A stretch of DNA of 64,000 bases. It comes from Alkalibacterium sp049389645. GTDB lineage: Bacteria > Bacillota > Bacilli > Lactobacillales > Carnobacteriaceae_A. The DNA lies in NCBI RefSeq assembly GCF_049389645.1, contig NZ_CP186540.1, positions 1,674,001 to 1,738,000 on the forward strand, read 5' to 3'. The notes under the pieces are model-generated. The model had not been told where the DNA came from. It ran no database searches and saw only the letters and a list, made by a program, of their open reading frames with translations. A program made the translations under genes and the position numbers. Every line of letters begins with the position of its first letter. Positions within the stretch are counted from its first letter, which is position 1. This document shows, one piece after another, positions 19,601 through 25,297 of this stretch.

Positions 19601-20445
19601 AAAATGGTGGTTTCTTACATGTATCCGGTATGAAATTCTACTTTGACAGCACAAGAGAAGCCGGTGACCGCATTGTCAAGATGTACATCGATAATGATGG
19701 GGAATTAACAGAAATCAGTATGGATGAATCTTATCTTGTAACAACGAACGGCTTCACAGGTAAAGGTGGAGACGGCTTCGCAACCTTCGCTAAAGCATTT
19801 GAAGAAGGCCGTGTCAGAGATATCGGTGAAGAAGACTGGCAACAATTACGCGATTATATGGTAGAAGAACAATACCTTGATGGTATTGTAAACCCAGTAA
19901 TCGAAGGCAGAATCACCGATTTAAATGGTGAAGATTTACCTGAAGAACCGGGCGAACCAGGCGAACCGGGAGAACCGGGCGAACCAGGAGAACCGGGAGA
20001 ACCGGGCGAACCAGGTGAACCAGGCGAACCGGGAGAACCGGGCGAACCAGGCGAACCAGGTGAACCAGGCGAACCGGGCGAACCAGGCAAACCAGGACAA
20101 CCAGGCAAACCAGGAGAACCAGGTAAACCAGGAGAGCCAGGAGAGCCAGGTAAACCCGGAGAGCCAGGAGAACCAGGCAAGCCAGGAGAACCAGGCAAGC
20201 CAGGAGAACCAGGCAAGCCAGACGAACCAGGCAAACCAGGAGAACCAGGTAAGCCAGGCAAGCCAGACAAACCAGGAAAACCAGAATCACCAGGCAAATC
20301 AATCGATTCTGTAGTTTTAGAGCAGGAAGGCGAAGCGTTACCTTCTACTGCTACAAACACTTATGTATATATGTTGTTAGGAACAGTTTCATTAATTGCT
20401 GGTTCATTTATGGCGATATACAAAAAGAAATTTTCTAATCAATAA
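13633..20445 (+). CDS. Giant wall-anchored nuclease with two 5'-nucleotidase modules
   Basis: A 2270-residue secreted protein. In order: a signal peptide (to about residue 33, KKYSFSLATMLLLSSF...); OB-fold-like modules split by GDTETP repeats (164-197); a chitobiase-C-like module (about 390-455, IYYTMDGSEPT); further OB-like sequence; an endonuclease/exonuclease/phosphatase domain (741-1043: ATYNVENFS, NNHLNSKRGDD, LGDMNDFEFS, ASDHDPV); two copies of a metallophosphatase plus 5'-nucleotidase C-domain (1048-1575 and 1576-2103: HMNDTHGR, NAGDVFSGTLYF, FGNHEFDLG, GGHSHSE, QNGGGIRAG); a collagen-like stalk (2104-2225); and LPSTA (2236-2240) with a hydrophobic tail and KKK. It resembles B. subtilis YhcR with the nucleotidase module doubled. 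It probably degrades extracellular nucleic acid to nucleosides and phosphate at the cell wall. ATG 13633 has AGGGAGAG; the frame extends to a TTG at 13582. Confidence 0.92.
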   Translation: MHNNWRKKYSFSLATMLLLSSFAQTAAPISAYANTSADEPETSIVASESTYLSVEDAIANGSDSSLASVKGYVVGFVVSTNNVSIDNFTSDTNFAIASTPGETDPANMLYVQIPSGELRTGFGLQTNPDMLGQEVVVSGSLEAYFSTNGIKSVSGIILATEDSGDTETPGDTESPGDTETPGDTETPGDTETPGDTEIPAENEELQLLTIEEARAQNTGEVKTKGIVTAKLKNTIQIQDDTAAIAIRPNSLDVSLGDEVVVSGNLQTYRGLLQIDGATLIEKTSDTEVPDPLPLTGADLPNHQSELAILTDVEITSVSSGSGWANYLAIDASGVAFTIRDENGTLELNTGTTYESITGIVSQFDDTYQILPRNTQDVVEDSSIVQPVFANPAAGNIPIGTEVTLNTNSSATIYYTMDGSEPTITSSLYTEPIVIEEAVTLKAIAVVDDRLSTVTEFGYDVFDAEEGIKIHQIQGDGHYSPMNGETVYNVRGIVTYVYNIYGANYFHMQTPDELQDDNPHTSEGIVVYTGRDSGVEVGNLIEVTGEVSEYHIDGYAEKTKTDLSVTQINARDDRGGIINVLENSVDLPTPVQISSNAIPSEIKGGTSLENFDPELYSLDYWESIEGMYVEVLPSRAVAPQQHGDLVVVTDDYTPANTTVNGGIRLTENGPDSKLIQFKLQPNADARDFAVKTGDMFVESIEGVVNYGFGNYKIYSDLDDVKDVMVESQVASSNTSIVKDEDKLTVATYNVENFSANTSQTSNVKANRIAKTFVDDMNSPDIIGIVEIMANDGTNSDTANADESYSRLINEIVAVGGPTYAYANIDPEYNKDGGAPGGNIRVGYLYNPERVSMTEKDGGSINEAVGYVDGELTLNPGRVSPSEFGGTRKPLAAEFEFKGESIVVINNHLNSKRGDDPYYGQIQPPEFGSRTKRNHLAKVINSFVDDILADNPEENIVVLGDMNDFEFSKPLELLAGEELTNLVNKIPASERYNYVYQGNSQVLDHILVSNNLADTAEIDIINVNADYTNMHGRASDHDPVLAQIDLREAEETFEFSVMHMNDTHGRVERYPHMLTAIKEFRGEKPDSMLVNAGDVFSGTLYFNEFKGQADLALLNLMDIDVMTFGNHEFDLGDAEGGHASLAEFVNNAAFPFLGTNIDFSQDPFMRSYETNESLVKNPQDGLIYDSIIQEINGEQIGVFGLLTEDTKNIASPKDVDFTDFIIAAEEAVQAFEDAGINKIMAVNHLGFDTAPEMGNDLRVAMEVDGIDIIVGGHSHSEIKEPVIVTEDAEGNSKAPTVIVQGGQYAQNLGTLVVEFNAEGEVVGHAGALLNVGDYPADAEALDVMEEYKLHVEAISNEEIGAVAVEALENPRHGEGSEFSVRADETRLGNLITDAMLAKAQEKFPEIVIAFQNGGGIRAGIDQGPITTGEILTVLPFGNNPVVAELSGQEIKDIMEHSVRQAPAENGGFLHVSGMKFYFDSTREAGDRIVKMYIDNDGELTEISMDESYLVTTNGFTGKGGDGFATFAKAFEEGRVRDIGEEDWQQLRDYMVEEQYLDGIVNPVIEGRITDLDGEELPEETFEFSVMHMNDTHGRVERYPHMLTAIKEFRGEKPDSMLVNAGDVFSGTLYFNEFKGQADLALLNLMDIDVMTFGNHEFDLGDAEGGHASLAEFVNNAAFPFLGTNIDFSQDPFMRSYETNESLVKNPQDGLIYDSIIQEINGEQIGVFGLLTEDTKNIASPKDVDFTDFIIAAEEAVQAFEDAGINKIMAVNHLGFDTAPEMGNDLRVAMEVDGIDIIVGGHSHSEIKEPVIVTEDAEGNSKAPTVIVQGGQYAQNLGTLVVEFNAEGEVVGHAGALLNVGDYPADAEALDVMEEYKLHVEAISNEEIGAVAVEALENPRHGEGSEFSVRADETRLGNLITDAMLAKAQEKFPEIVIAFQNGGGIRAGIDQGPITTGEILTVLPFGNNPVVAELSGQEIKDIMEHSVRQAPAENGGFLHVSGMKFYFDSTREAGDRIVKMYIDNDGELTEISMDESYLVTTNGFTGKGGDGFATFAKAFEEGRVRDIGEEDWQQLRDYMVEEQYLDGIVNPVIEGRITDLNGEDLPEEPGEPGEPGEPGEPGEPGEPGEPGEPGEPGEPGEPGEPGEPGEPGEPGKPGQPGKPGEPGKPGEPGEPGKPGEPGEPGKPGEPGKPGEPGKPDEPGKPGEPGKPGKPDKPGKPESPGKSIDSVVLEQEGEALPSTATNTYVYMLLGTVSLIAGSFMAIYKKKFSNQ
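14122..14231 (+). repeat. 18-bp in-frame tandem repeats (GDTETP linker)
   Basis: About six copies of an 18-bp unit coding GDTETP (one GDTESP, a last GDTEIP) form an acidic, flexible linker between the first two modules of the exoenzyme. Confidence 0.85.
16774..18357 (+). repeat. Direct repeat of 1584 bp, copy 1
   Basis: The first copy of the nucleotidase module. It is matched base for base by 18358-19941 at an offset of exactly 1584 bp (528 codons). Reading both copies I find only about seven differences, mostly silent: for example CATATG/CACATG, GATACG/GACACG and GCTCTC/GCGCTC. The two amino acid changes are at the very end (DLDGEE against DLNGED). Confidence 0.95.
18358..19941 (+). repeat. 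Direct repeat of 1584 bp, copy 2
   Basis: The second copy of the nucleotidase module, in frame with and directly abutting copy 1. The junction lies inside the linker LPEE-TFEF, so the duplication keeps a complete module on either side. Confidence 0.95.
19945..20300 (+). repeat. Collagen-like Gly-X-Pro triplet repeats
   Basis: About 38 nine-base units coding Gly-Glu-Pro, then mixed Gly-Lys-Pro and Gly-Glu-Pro, with a few Asp or Gln/Ser variants. The first part is nearly all acidic and the second alternates charge. It forms the stalk before the wall anchor. The opposite strand is also open over this stretch, but only because of the repeat. Confidence 0.9.
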
Positions 20446-20457
20446 ATAAAATAGATT

Positions 20458-20497
20458 TCAGGTCGATAGTTATTTAACTATCGACCTGATTTTTTTG
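20458..20497 (+). terminator. Terminator of the exoenzyme gene
   Basis: TCAGGTCGATAGTT and AACTATCGACCTGA form a perfect 14-bp stem with an ATTT loop, followed by seven T. Confidence 0.95.
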
Positions 20498-20676
20498 AAA
20501 TTAATTTATTGAAATTAAATATCGTAAGCGTAATAGCTATATTCTTATTGCATTAAAAAATTTGAAAAGTGGCAGTAAATCGTATTTCAAAAGGAGTAAA
20601 CGAACCATTGAAGATCAAATTGGTCTTTTATACGGTAAGGCTTATGATTGTTCTTTTTTATAGTTCAGTCCAATTA

Positions 20677-20706
20677 GTGTCAATCTGTAACAAGTTCAGT
20701 TATACT
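20677..20706 (+). promoter_or_regulatory. Possible promoter of the oxidoreductase gene
   Basis: GTGTCA, 18 bp, TATACT, 60 bp before the start codon. Nothing else of note is visible in 20498-20765. Confidence 0.35.
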
Positions 20707-20765
20707 TCTTATTAGTAAGAGAGTTGATTATGAAACAACAAGTATTTGTTTGGAGGAAAGTAAAA

Positions 20766-21707
20766 ATGAAAGCTGTAATTATCGAAGAATACGGTGGAAA
20801 AGAAATGTTGAAAGAAACAGAAGTACCAATGCCAATAGCTAAAGAGCATCAAGTTGTTGTAAAAGAAAAGGCGACTTCAATTAATCCTATTGACTGGAAA
20901 CTGCGTGAAGGATATCTAAAAAATATGATGCCTTGGGAATATCCTATTATTTTAGGATGGGATGTTGCTGGAGAAATTGTTGAAATAGGCAGTGAAGTAA
21001 CCGATTGGAAAGTTGGGGATCGCGTATTTGCACGTCCAGACACAACCCGTTTTGGAACATACGCTGAATATACTGCAGTAGATGATAATTTGTTAGCGTA
21101 TATTCCTGAAACTATTTCATTTGAAGAAGCAGCAGCTGCTCCTTTAGCAGGACTGACTGCTTGGCAAGCAGTGTTTGATTATGGGAAATTGGCTGCTGGA
21201 GAGAAAATCCTGATTCATGCTGGTTCTGGTGGTGTAGGAACATACGCTATACAATTAGCAAAAAGTAAAGGTGCTTTTGTCATTTCTACAGCGAGTGAAA
21301 ATAATAGGGAGTTATTGCTGAGTCTAGGCGTCGATCAATTTATTGACTACAAAAATGAGGACTTCACCAAAATCCTAAGTGATGTTGATGTTGTTATTGA
21401 TACTATGGGTGGAGAAATCTTGAAAAATAGTTTCAAGGTTGTTAAACCTCATACTGGGAGAGTCGTTTCCATCGTTGAGGACGCCGACAAAGCGTTGATT
21501 GAGAATGCAGATGTTGCATTTGATAATATCTGGTTAGAACCGAATGGAAAACAATTGACAGAATTAGCTGAATTGATGGAACAAGGAAAAGTGAAATCTA
21601 TCATCGGAGCGACTTATCCATTGAGCGAAAAAGGTATTTACGAAGCACACGCTATGAGCGAGACACATCATGCGGTAGGGAAAATCGTCATAAAAGTAGG
21701 CGGATAA
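20766..21707 (+). CDS. NADP-dependent zinc-free alcohol dehydrogenase / quinone oxidoreductase
   Basis: A 313-residue medium-chain dehydrogenase/reductase of the quinone oxidoreductase branch. The GroES-like N-domain has SINPIDWKLREG and GWDVAGEIVEIG, and the Rossmann domain carries HAGSGGVGTYAIQLAKSKGA (residues about 148-167). The structural and catalytic zinc cysteines of classical alcohol dehydrogenases are absent. It likely reduces quinones or alpha,beta-unsaturated carbonyls with NADPH. ATG 20766 follows GGAGGAAAG; the upstream frame (from TTG 20724) has no site. It is a single gene between two terminators. Confidence 0.88.
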   Translation: MKAVIIEEYGGKEMLKETEVPMPIAKEHQVVVKEKATSINPIDWKLREGYLKNMMPWEYPIILGWDVAGEIVEIGSEVTDWKVGDRVFARPDTTRFGTYAEYTAVDDNLLAYIPETISFEEAAAAPLAGLTAWQAVFDYGKLAAGEKILIHAGSGGVGTYAIQLAKSKGAFVISTASENNRELLLSLGVDQFIDYKNEDFTKILSDVDVVIDTMGGEILKNSFKVVKPHTGRVVSIVEDADKALIENADVAFDNIWLEPNGKQLTELAELMEQGKVKSIIGATYPLSEKGIYEAHAMSETHHAVGKIVIKVGG

Positions 21708-21742
21708 TAAGGATTTTCATTAAAATGATTTTATAGTATAGA

Positions 21743-21788
21743 AAAAAAAGAAGCGACTGTATTGTTCAGTCGCTTCTTTTTTTTTTTG
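21743..21788 (+). terminator. Terminator after the oxidoreductase gene
   Basis: AGAAGCGACTG and CAGTCGCTTCT pair around a 7-nt loop and run into more than ten T. Confidence 0.95.
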
Positions 21789-21867
21789 ATGGAAGGAAAT
21801 CTTTAAGATTAGTAGAGCATAAAAAGTGATGAAAGGTTTCTCTTTATGCAGATAACTTTTTTAAGAA

Positions 21868-21897
21868 TAGACAACAACTGACTATCTATCGTATAAT
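21868..21897 (+). promoter_or_regulatory. Promoter of tmk-darA-holB
   Basis: TAGACA, 18 bp, TATAAT, 38 bp before the GTG start of tmk. Confidence 0.6.
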
Positions 21898-21934
21898 GAT
21901 TTCAGAACAAAGATTTGTAGACGGAGGAAAATGT

Positions 21935-22564
21935 GTGAGCGGATTATTTATCACAATTGAAGGTCCAGATGGCGCAGGGAAATCGAGTGTCGTAAAGAGA
22001 TTAGTAAAAGCGATACAAGAAGCAACCACCAAACCTTTAATTGTAACAAGAGAACCGGGTGGCAGTGAAATAGCAGAAAGAATCAGAGATATCTTACTCG
22101 ATCCGATACATACAGTTATGGATGACAGAACAGAGGCATTACTTTTAGCAGCCGGTCGAAGACAACATGTGGTTGAGAAAATCAATCCTGCCCTTGAAAG
22201 AGGCGATATCGTCCTGTGTGATCGTTTTGTTGACAGTTCCATTGCATATCAGGGTCAGGCAAGAGGGATCGGTATTGAAGAAGTTAAAGCAATCAATGAG
22301 TTTGCGATAGAAGGGTTGAGACCGGATCTGACGATCTATTTAGATGTAGATGCACAAGTGGGACTCAATCGTATTAAAGATAAAAGCTCGAACCGCACAC
22401 AAGACCGCTTGGAATTAGAAGAAGTCGCTTTTCATGAAGAAGTAAGAAGAGGCTACTTAGCTCTGATCAAAGCAGAACCGAGCCGGTTTGTAACTGTTGA
22501 TGCGAGTCAATCAGAGGAAAAAGTATTCAATGAAGTGTGGGAAATAGTCAAAGAAAAATTGTAA
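21935..22564 (+). CDS. tmk: Thymidylate kinase
   Basis: A 209-residue kinase that phosphorylates dTMP to dTDP. The P-loop GPDGAGKSS is at residues 9-17, the DR motif in VLCDRFVDSSIAYQGQARGIG, and the lid region around KSSNRTQDRLELE. The start is GTG 21935, eight bases after GGAGG. The longer in-frame ATG at 21896 overlaps the -10 box and would add 13 non-conserved residues. It opens the tmk-darA-holB unit. Confidence 0.96.
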   Translation: MSGLFITIEGPDGAGKSSVVKRLVKAIQEATTKPLIVTREPGGSEIAERIRDILLDPIHTVMDDRTEALLLAAGRRQHVVEKINPALERGDIVLCDRFVDSSIAYQGQARGIGIEEVKAINEFAIEGLRPDLTIYLDVDAQVGLNRIKDKSSNRTQDRLELEEVAFHEEVRRGYLALIKAEPSRFVTVDASQSEEKVFNEVWEIVKEKL

Positions 22565-22596
22565 CAAAGTGTGTTTTATAGAGAGGATGAAACAAG

Positions 22597-22926
22597 ATGA
22601 AATTAATCGTATCGATTGTACAAAACCAGGACAGTAAACGTTTGGCTGATCAATTTGTAGAAAAGGGTGTTCGTGCTACAAAATTGTCTTCCACAGGCGG
22701 ATTTTTAAGAGCCGGAAATACAACCTTTTTAATGGGTGTGGAAGATAGAAAAGTGGATGATGTACTCGAACTGATTAAAGAAAATTGTTCAACTCGAAGT
22801 CAAACCATGATGAGTCCACCTTCTTATGACTTTACCTTGGAATCTGATTTAACTTATCCAATAAACGTTGAAGTCGGGGGAGCTACTATTTTTGTTTTAC
22901 CCATCGATCAATTTTTACAATTTTAA
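22597..22926 (+). CDS. darA: Cyclic-di-AMP receptor protein (PstA/DarA, YaaQ family)
   Basis: A 109-residue PII-like protein. The segments TKLSSTGGFLRAGNTTFLMGVED and the end VEVGGATIFVLPIDQFLQF are diagnostic of the DarA/PstA family, trimers that bind cyclic-di-AMP. Its place between tmk and holB is conserved in Firmicutes. Its downstream partner is unknown. Potassium transport is a main cyclic-di-AMP-controlled process in this group, and Trk genes occur at the end of this window, though no direct link is visible. Confidence 0.95.
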   Translation: MKLIVSIVQNQDSKRLADQFVEKGVRATKLSSTGGFLRAGNTTFLMGVEDRKVDDVLELIKENCSTRSQTMMSPPSYDFTLESDLTYPINVEVGGATIFVLPIDQFLQF

Positions 22927-22944
22927 ACGCGAGGGAGACGAGCA

Positions 22945-23937
22945 ATGTCTACCAATAAAGTCAAACAGCCGAGTATCCAGCGGCTGTTTATTCAGTTGAT
23001 TGAAAAGAACATGTTACAACATGCCTATTTATTTGATGGCAAAACGGGCACAGGGAAAAAGGAAACAGCATTATGGATAGCCCAGAGTTTATTCTGTCAG
23101 AATTTTTCTCAGGGACCTTGCGGGGAGTGTCATACTTGTCTAAGAATCGCATCCCATCAACATCCAGATGTCATTGAATTGAAACCAGATGGCTTGTCCA
23201 TTAAGATCAATCAAGTCAGAGAACTGAAACAAGAGTTTACCAAAAGTGGTGTTGAAGGCAGAAAGAAACTAGTTATGATCGAGGACGTCGAAAAAATGAC
23301 TACACAAGCTGCTAACAGTTTGTTGAAGTTTTTAGAAGAACCAGATGGAGATATCCTGGTCATCTTAATGACTTCGGCAAAACATCTGTTACTGCCTACC
23401 ATTTTATCACGTGTACAATTGATTCAATTTCCGCAGTTATCAAGAGAAAAACGCCTGATGGCTTTGGAAGAGGCCGGTTTATCGAAAGAACGAGCAGCAG
23501 TACTGAGTCAACTGACCAGCGATACAGAACAAGCGATGGAGTTGTCTGGAAATGAGAACTTGACTACTTTGATTGAATCCGTATGGAAGTGGTATGTAAC
23601 TATTTCCAAAAAAGACGATCAGGCGTTTATCTTTGTGCATACTGAAATCATGCCTCTAGTCAAAGAAAAAGCAGAATATCAGTTAGTACTCGATTTGTTT
23701 TTAGTTATTTTACAAGACATCTTGAATTCTCAGATATCCAGTGACCACTCGGTCGGCTACTTTAAATACCGTGATAAAATTCGAGAAGAAGCCGAGCGAT
23801 TAAATGCAGGGACACTTGCTGATTTAATGGACATCATATTAACCGGGAAAAAATATTTAGCCAGTAATGTGGCAGCTCAAGGTGTTTTTGAGATGAGCGC
23901 ACTTAAAATGCTAGACGTAATGAAAGAGTCATTATAA
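22945..23937 (+). CDS. holB: DNA polymerase III subunit delta'
   Basis: A 330-residue clamp-loader subunit. It has a P-loop-like GKTGTGKK at about residue 28, the zinc cluster CQNFSQGPCGECHTC, VMIEDVEKMTTQAANSLLKFLEEP in the Walker B region and the sensor LLPTILSRVQLIQFP. It works with DnaX products and the delta subunit to load the clamp. It lies 18 bp behind darA with GAGGGAG as ribosome site. In many Firmicutes ricT follows immediately; here it does not. Confidence 0.94.
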   Translation: MSTNKVKQPSIQRLFIQLIEKNMLQHAYLFDGKTGTGKKETALWIAQSLFCQNFSQGPCGECHTCLRIASHQHPDVIELKPDGLSIKINQVRELKQEFTKSGVEGRKKLVMIEDVEKMTTQAANSLLKFLEEPDGDILVILMTSAKHLLLPTILSRVQLIQFPQLSREKRLMALEEAGLSKERAAVLSQLTSDTEQAMELSGNENLTTLIESVWKWYVTISKKDDQAFIFVHTEIMPLVKEKAEYQLVLDLFLVILQDILNSQISSDHSVGYFKYRDKIREEAERLNAGTLADLMDIILTGKKYLASNVAAQGVFEMSALKMLDVMKESL

Positions 23938-23962
23938 GTATTTATAAATAATTAGCGTTCAT

Positions 23963-23992
23963 TTGGCAATTTCAGTCTAATCATGGTATGCT
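23963..23992 (+). promoter_or_regulatory. Promoter of yabA
   Basis: TTGGCA, 18 bp, TATGCT preceded by TGG. It lies in the 135-bp gap where ricT would be expected. Confidence 0.5.
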
Positions 23993-24072
23993 AGTAGGAG
24001 ATGTAAGGTGATGTTTTTTAGGTCAACGCATCACTGATAATTAGGCTAAGAAGAGCAAAGAAGTGGTGAAAA

Positions 24073-24417
24073 ATGGATAAAAAAGAATTACACGACACGT
24101 TTTCTGAGTTGGAATCCCAAGCAGAAGCCACATTGAGTATAATTAAAAACATCAAAGAAGAATTATCTCACTTGACTGAAGAAAACAACGTGCTGCGAAT
24201 GGAAAACCAACATCTCAGAGATCGCTTAGCGGAAGTAGTTAAACAGCAGTCGATCGAAAAACAAATAACAGACTCTGGTATGACGAAATCTCGTTTGAAT
24301 CTTGAAAAAATATATGAAGACGGTTTTCACGTCTGTAATCTATTTTATGGTTCAAGAAGAGATGGCGATGAACCGTGTGCTTTTTGTTTAGAAGTTATTT
24401 ACGGTGAAAGAAGATAA
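24073..24417 (+). CDS. yabA: Replication initiation control protein YabA
   Basis: A 114-residue regulator that bridges DnaA and the sliding clamp to prevent over-initiation. The N-terminal half is a leucine-zipper coiled coil (LSIIKNIKEELSHLTEENNVLRMENQHL). The C-terminal zinc site is formed by HVCNLFYG and EPCAFCLEVIYGE. It now stands alone with its own promoter and terminator. In B. subtilis it is followed by yabB-yazA-rsmI, which here lie 8 kb away. Confidence 0.95.
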   Translation: MDKKELHDTFSELESQAEATLSIIKNIKEELSHLTEENNVLRMENQHLRDRLAEVVKQQSIEKQITDSGMTKSRLNLEKIYEDGFHVCNLFYGSRRDGDEPCAFCLEVIYGERR

Positions 24418-24452
24418 TTGATTCACAATAAATCGAAAAATTAAATTAGAAT

Positions 24453-24495
24453 CCTCCCAAAATGCAGTTGACATGCATTTCATGGAGGGTTTTTC
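24453..24495 (+). terminator. Terminator after yabA
   Basis: CCTCCC and GGAGGG with an inner AAATGCA / TGCATTT stem, then TTTTTC. Confidence 0.85.
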
Positions 24496-24507
24496 TATTT
24501 GTTAAAA

Positions 24508-24523
24508 ACACAACATGTAGTGT
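24508..24523 (+). promoter_or_regulatory. NrdR box 1
   Basis: ACACAACATGTAGTGT, a palindrome close to the NrdR consensus. It is paired with a second box 31 bp downstream (start to start), as usual for NrdR, the ATP/dATP-sensing repressor of ribonucleotide reductase genes. Confidence 0.85.
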
Positions 24524-24538
24524 TTTAATTAAAATAAA

Positions 24539-24554
24539 ACAATATATATAGTGT
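24539..24554 (+). promoter_or_regulatory. NrdR box 2
   Basis: ACAATATATATAGTGT, the second half of the pair, three helical turns from box 1 and just upstream of the -35 element. Confidence 0.82.
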
Positions 24555-24561
24555 GTTCCCC

Positions 24562-24589
24562 TTGATTTTGTAATTCTCTGTTGTACAAT
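24562..24589 (+). promoter_or_regulatory. Promoter of nrdHIEF
   Basis: TTGATT, 16 bp, TACAAT, directly downstream of the two NrdR boxes and about 95 bp before nrdH. Confidence 0.65.
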
Positions 24590-24685
24590 AGTGATAACAA
24601 AGAACATAAGTCGAACGGTAGTCAATGTTGATCAACTATATAAAAATAGAATGCCGAAGAAACATATTTACTGGAGGTAATCATA

Positions 24686-24919
24686 ATGGAAAAAGCAACA
24701 GTTATCGTCTATTCAAAACCAAATTGCATGCAATGTCAATTCACAAAAAAATATCTGGAAAATAAGGGAATAGCTTTTGAAGTAAAAGATATCGAACAAA
24801 ATGTCAAAGCTATTGATGAAGTGAAACAACTGGGATTCAGTTCCTTGCCCGTAGTCATTGCTGAAGGTATCGAAGCGTTTAATGGTTTCAGACCTGACAT
24901 GTTAAATAGATTGGCGTAA
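24686..24919 (+). CDS. nrdH: Glutaredoxin-like protein NrdH
   Basis: A 77-residue redoxin that re-reduces the class Ib ribonucleotide reductase. The CMQC active site is at about residues 13-16, and the cis-proline loop is FSSLPVV. The C-terminal GFRPDMLNRL is the NrdH-specific tail. GGAGGTAATCAT precedes the ATG. It is first in the nrdHIEF operon. Confidence 0.95.
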   Translation: MEKATVIVYSKPNCMQCQFTKKYLENKGIAFEVKDIEQNVKAIDEVKQLGFSSLPVVIAEGIEAFNGFRPDMLNRLA

Positions 24920-24925
24920 TTAAAA

Positions 24926-25297
24926 ATGAAAGTTGTTTACTTAACGTTAACTGGACAAACGCGAAAATTCGTAAAAAAATTACAAATGGATGTGCTGGAG
25001 TTGAACCCGGCAGATCCATTTATTCAGATGACAGCCCCATTCATCATTGTCACACCCACCTATGACAAAGAAGTCACTGAAGTTTGGGATGACTTTCTTG
25101 AAACTGGTAACAACAGCCAGTTGTTGAAAGGCGTGGTAGGTGGAGGGAATCTTAACTTTGGCCCATTGTTTGCTTTTACAGCAAAAGACATAGCCAATGA
25201 TTACAATGTGCCCTTGCTCCATCAATTCGAATTTCAGGGCAATGATGAAGATGTGGAAAAATTAAAGAAAGCGGTGAATACTCTTGGCTTCGACTAA
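24926..25297 (+). CDS. nrdI: Flavodoxin-like protein NrdI
   Basis: A 123-residue flavoprotein that supplies oxidant for assembling the dimanganese-tyrosyl radical cofactor of NrdF. The FMN loops are LTGQTRKFVKK, TPTYDKEVTE and GGGNLNFG. It starts seven bases after the nrdH stop and overlaps the start of nrdE by 14 bases, which suggests translational coupling. Confidence 0.94.
   Translation: MKVVYLTLTGQTRKFVKKLQMDVLELNPADPFIQMTAPFIIVTPTYDKEVTEVWDDFLETGNNSQLLKGVVGGGNLNFGPLFAFTAKDIANDYNVPLLHQFEFQGNDEDVEKLKKAVNTLGFD

Noticed and set aside
19854..20360. Minus-strand frames over the Gly-X-Pro region
   Set aside because: They are shadows of the nine-base repeat in the exoenzyme gene, without start signals.
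23745..23760. AGTGACCACTC inside holB as a copy of the array 1 unit
   Set aside because: A single short match within conserved coding sequence and without neighbouring units; coincidence is the simpler reading.
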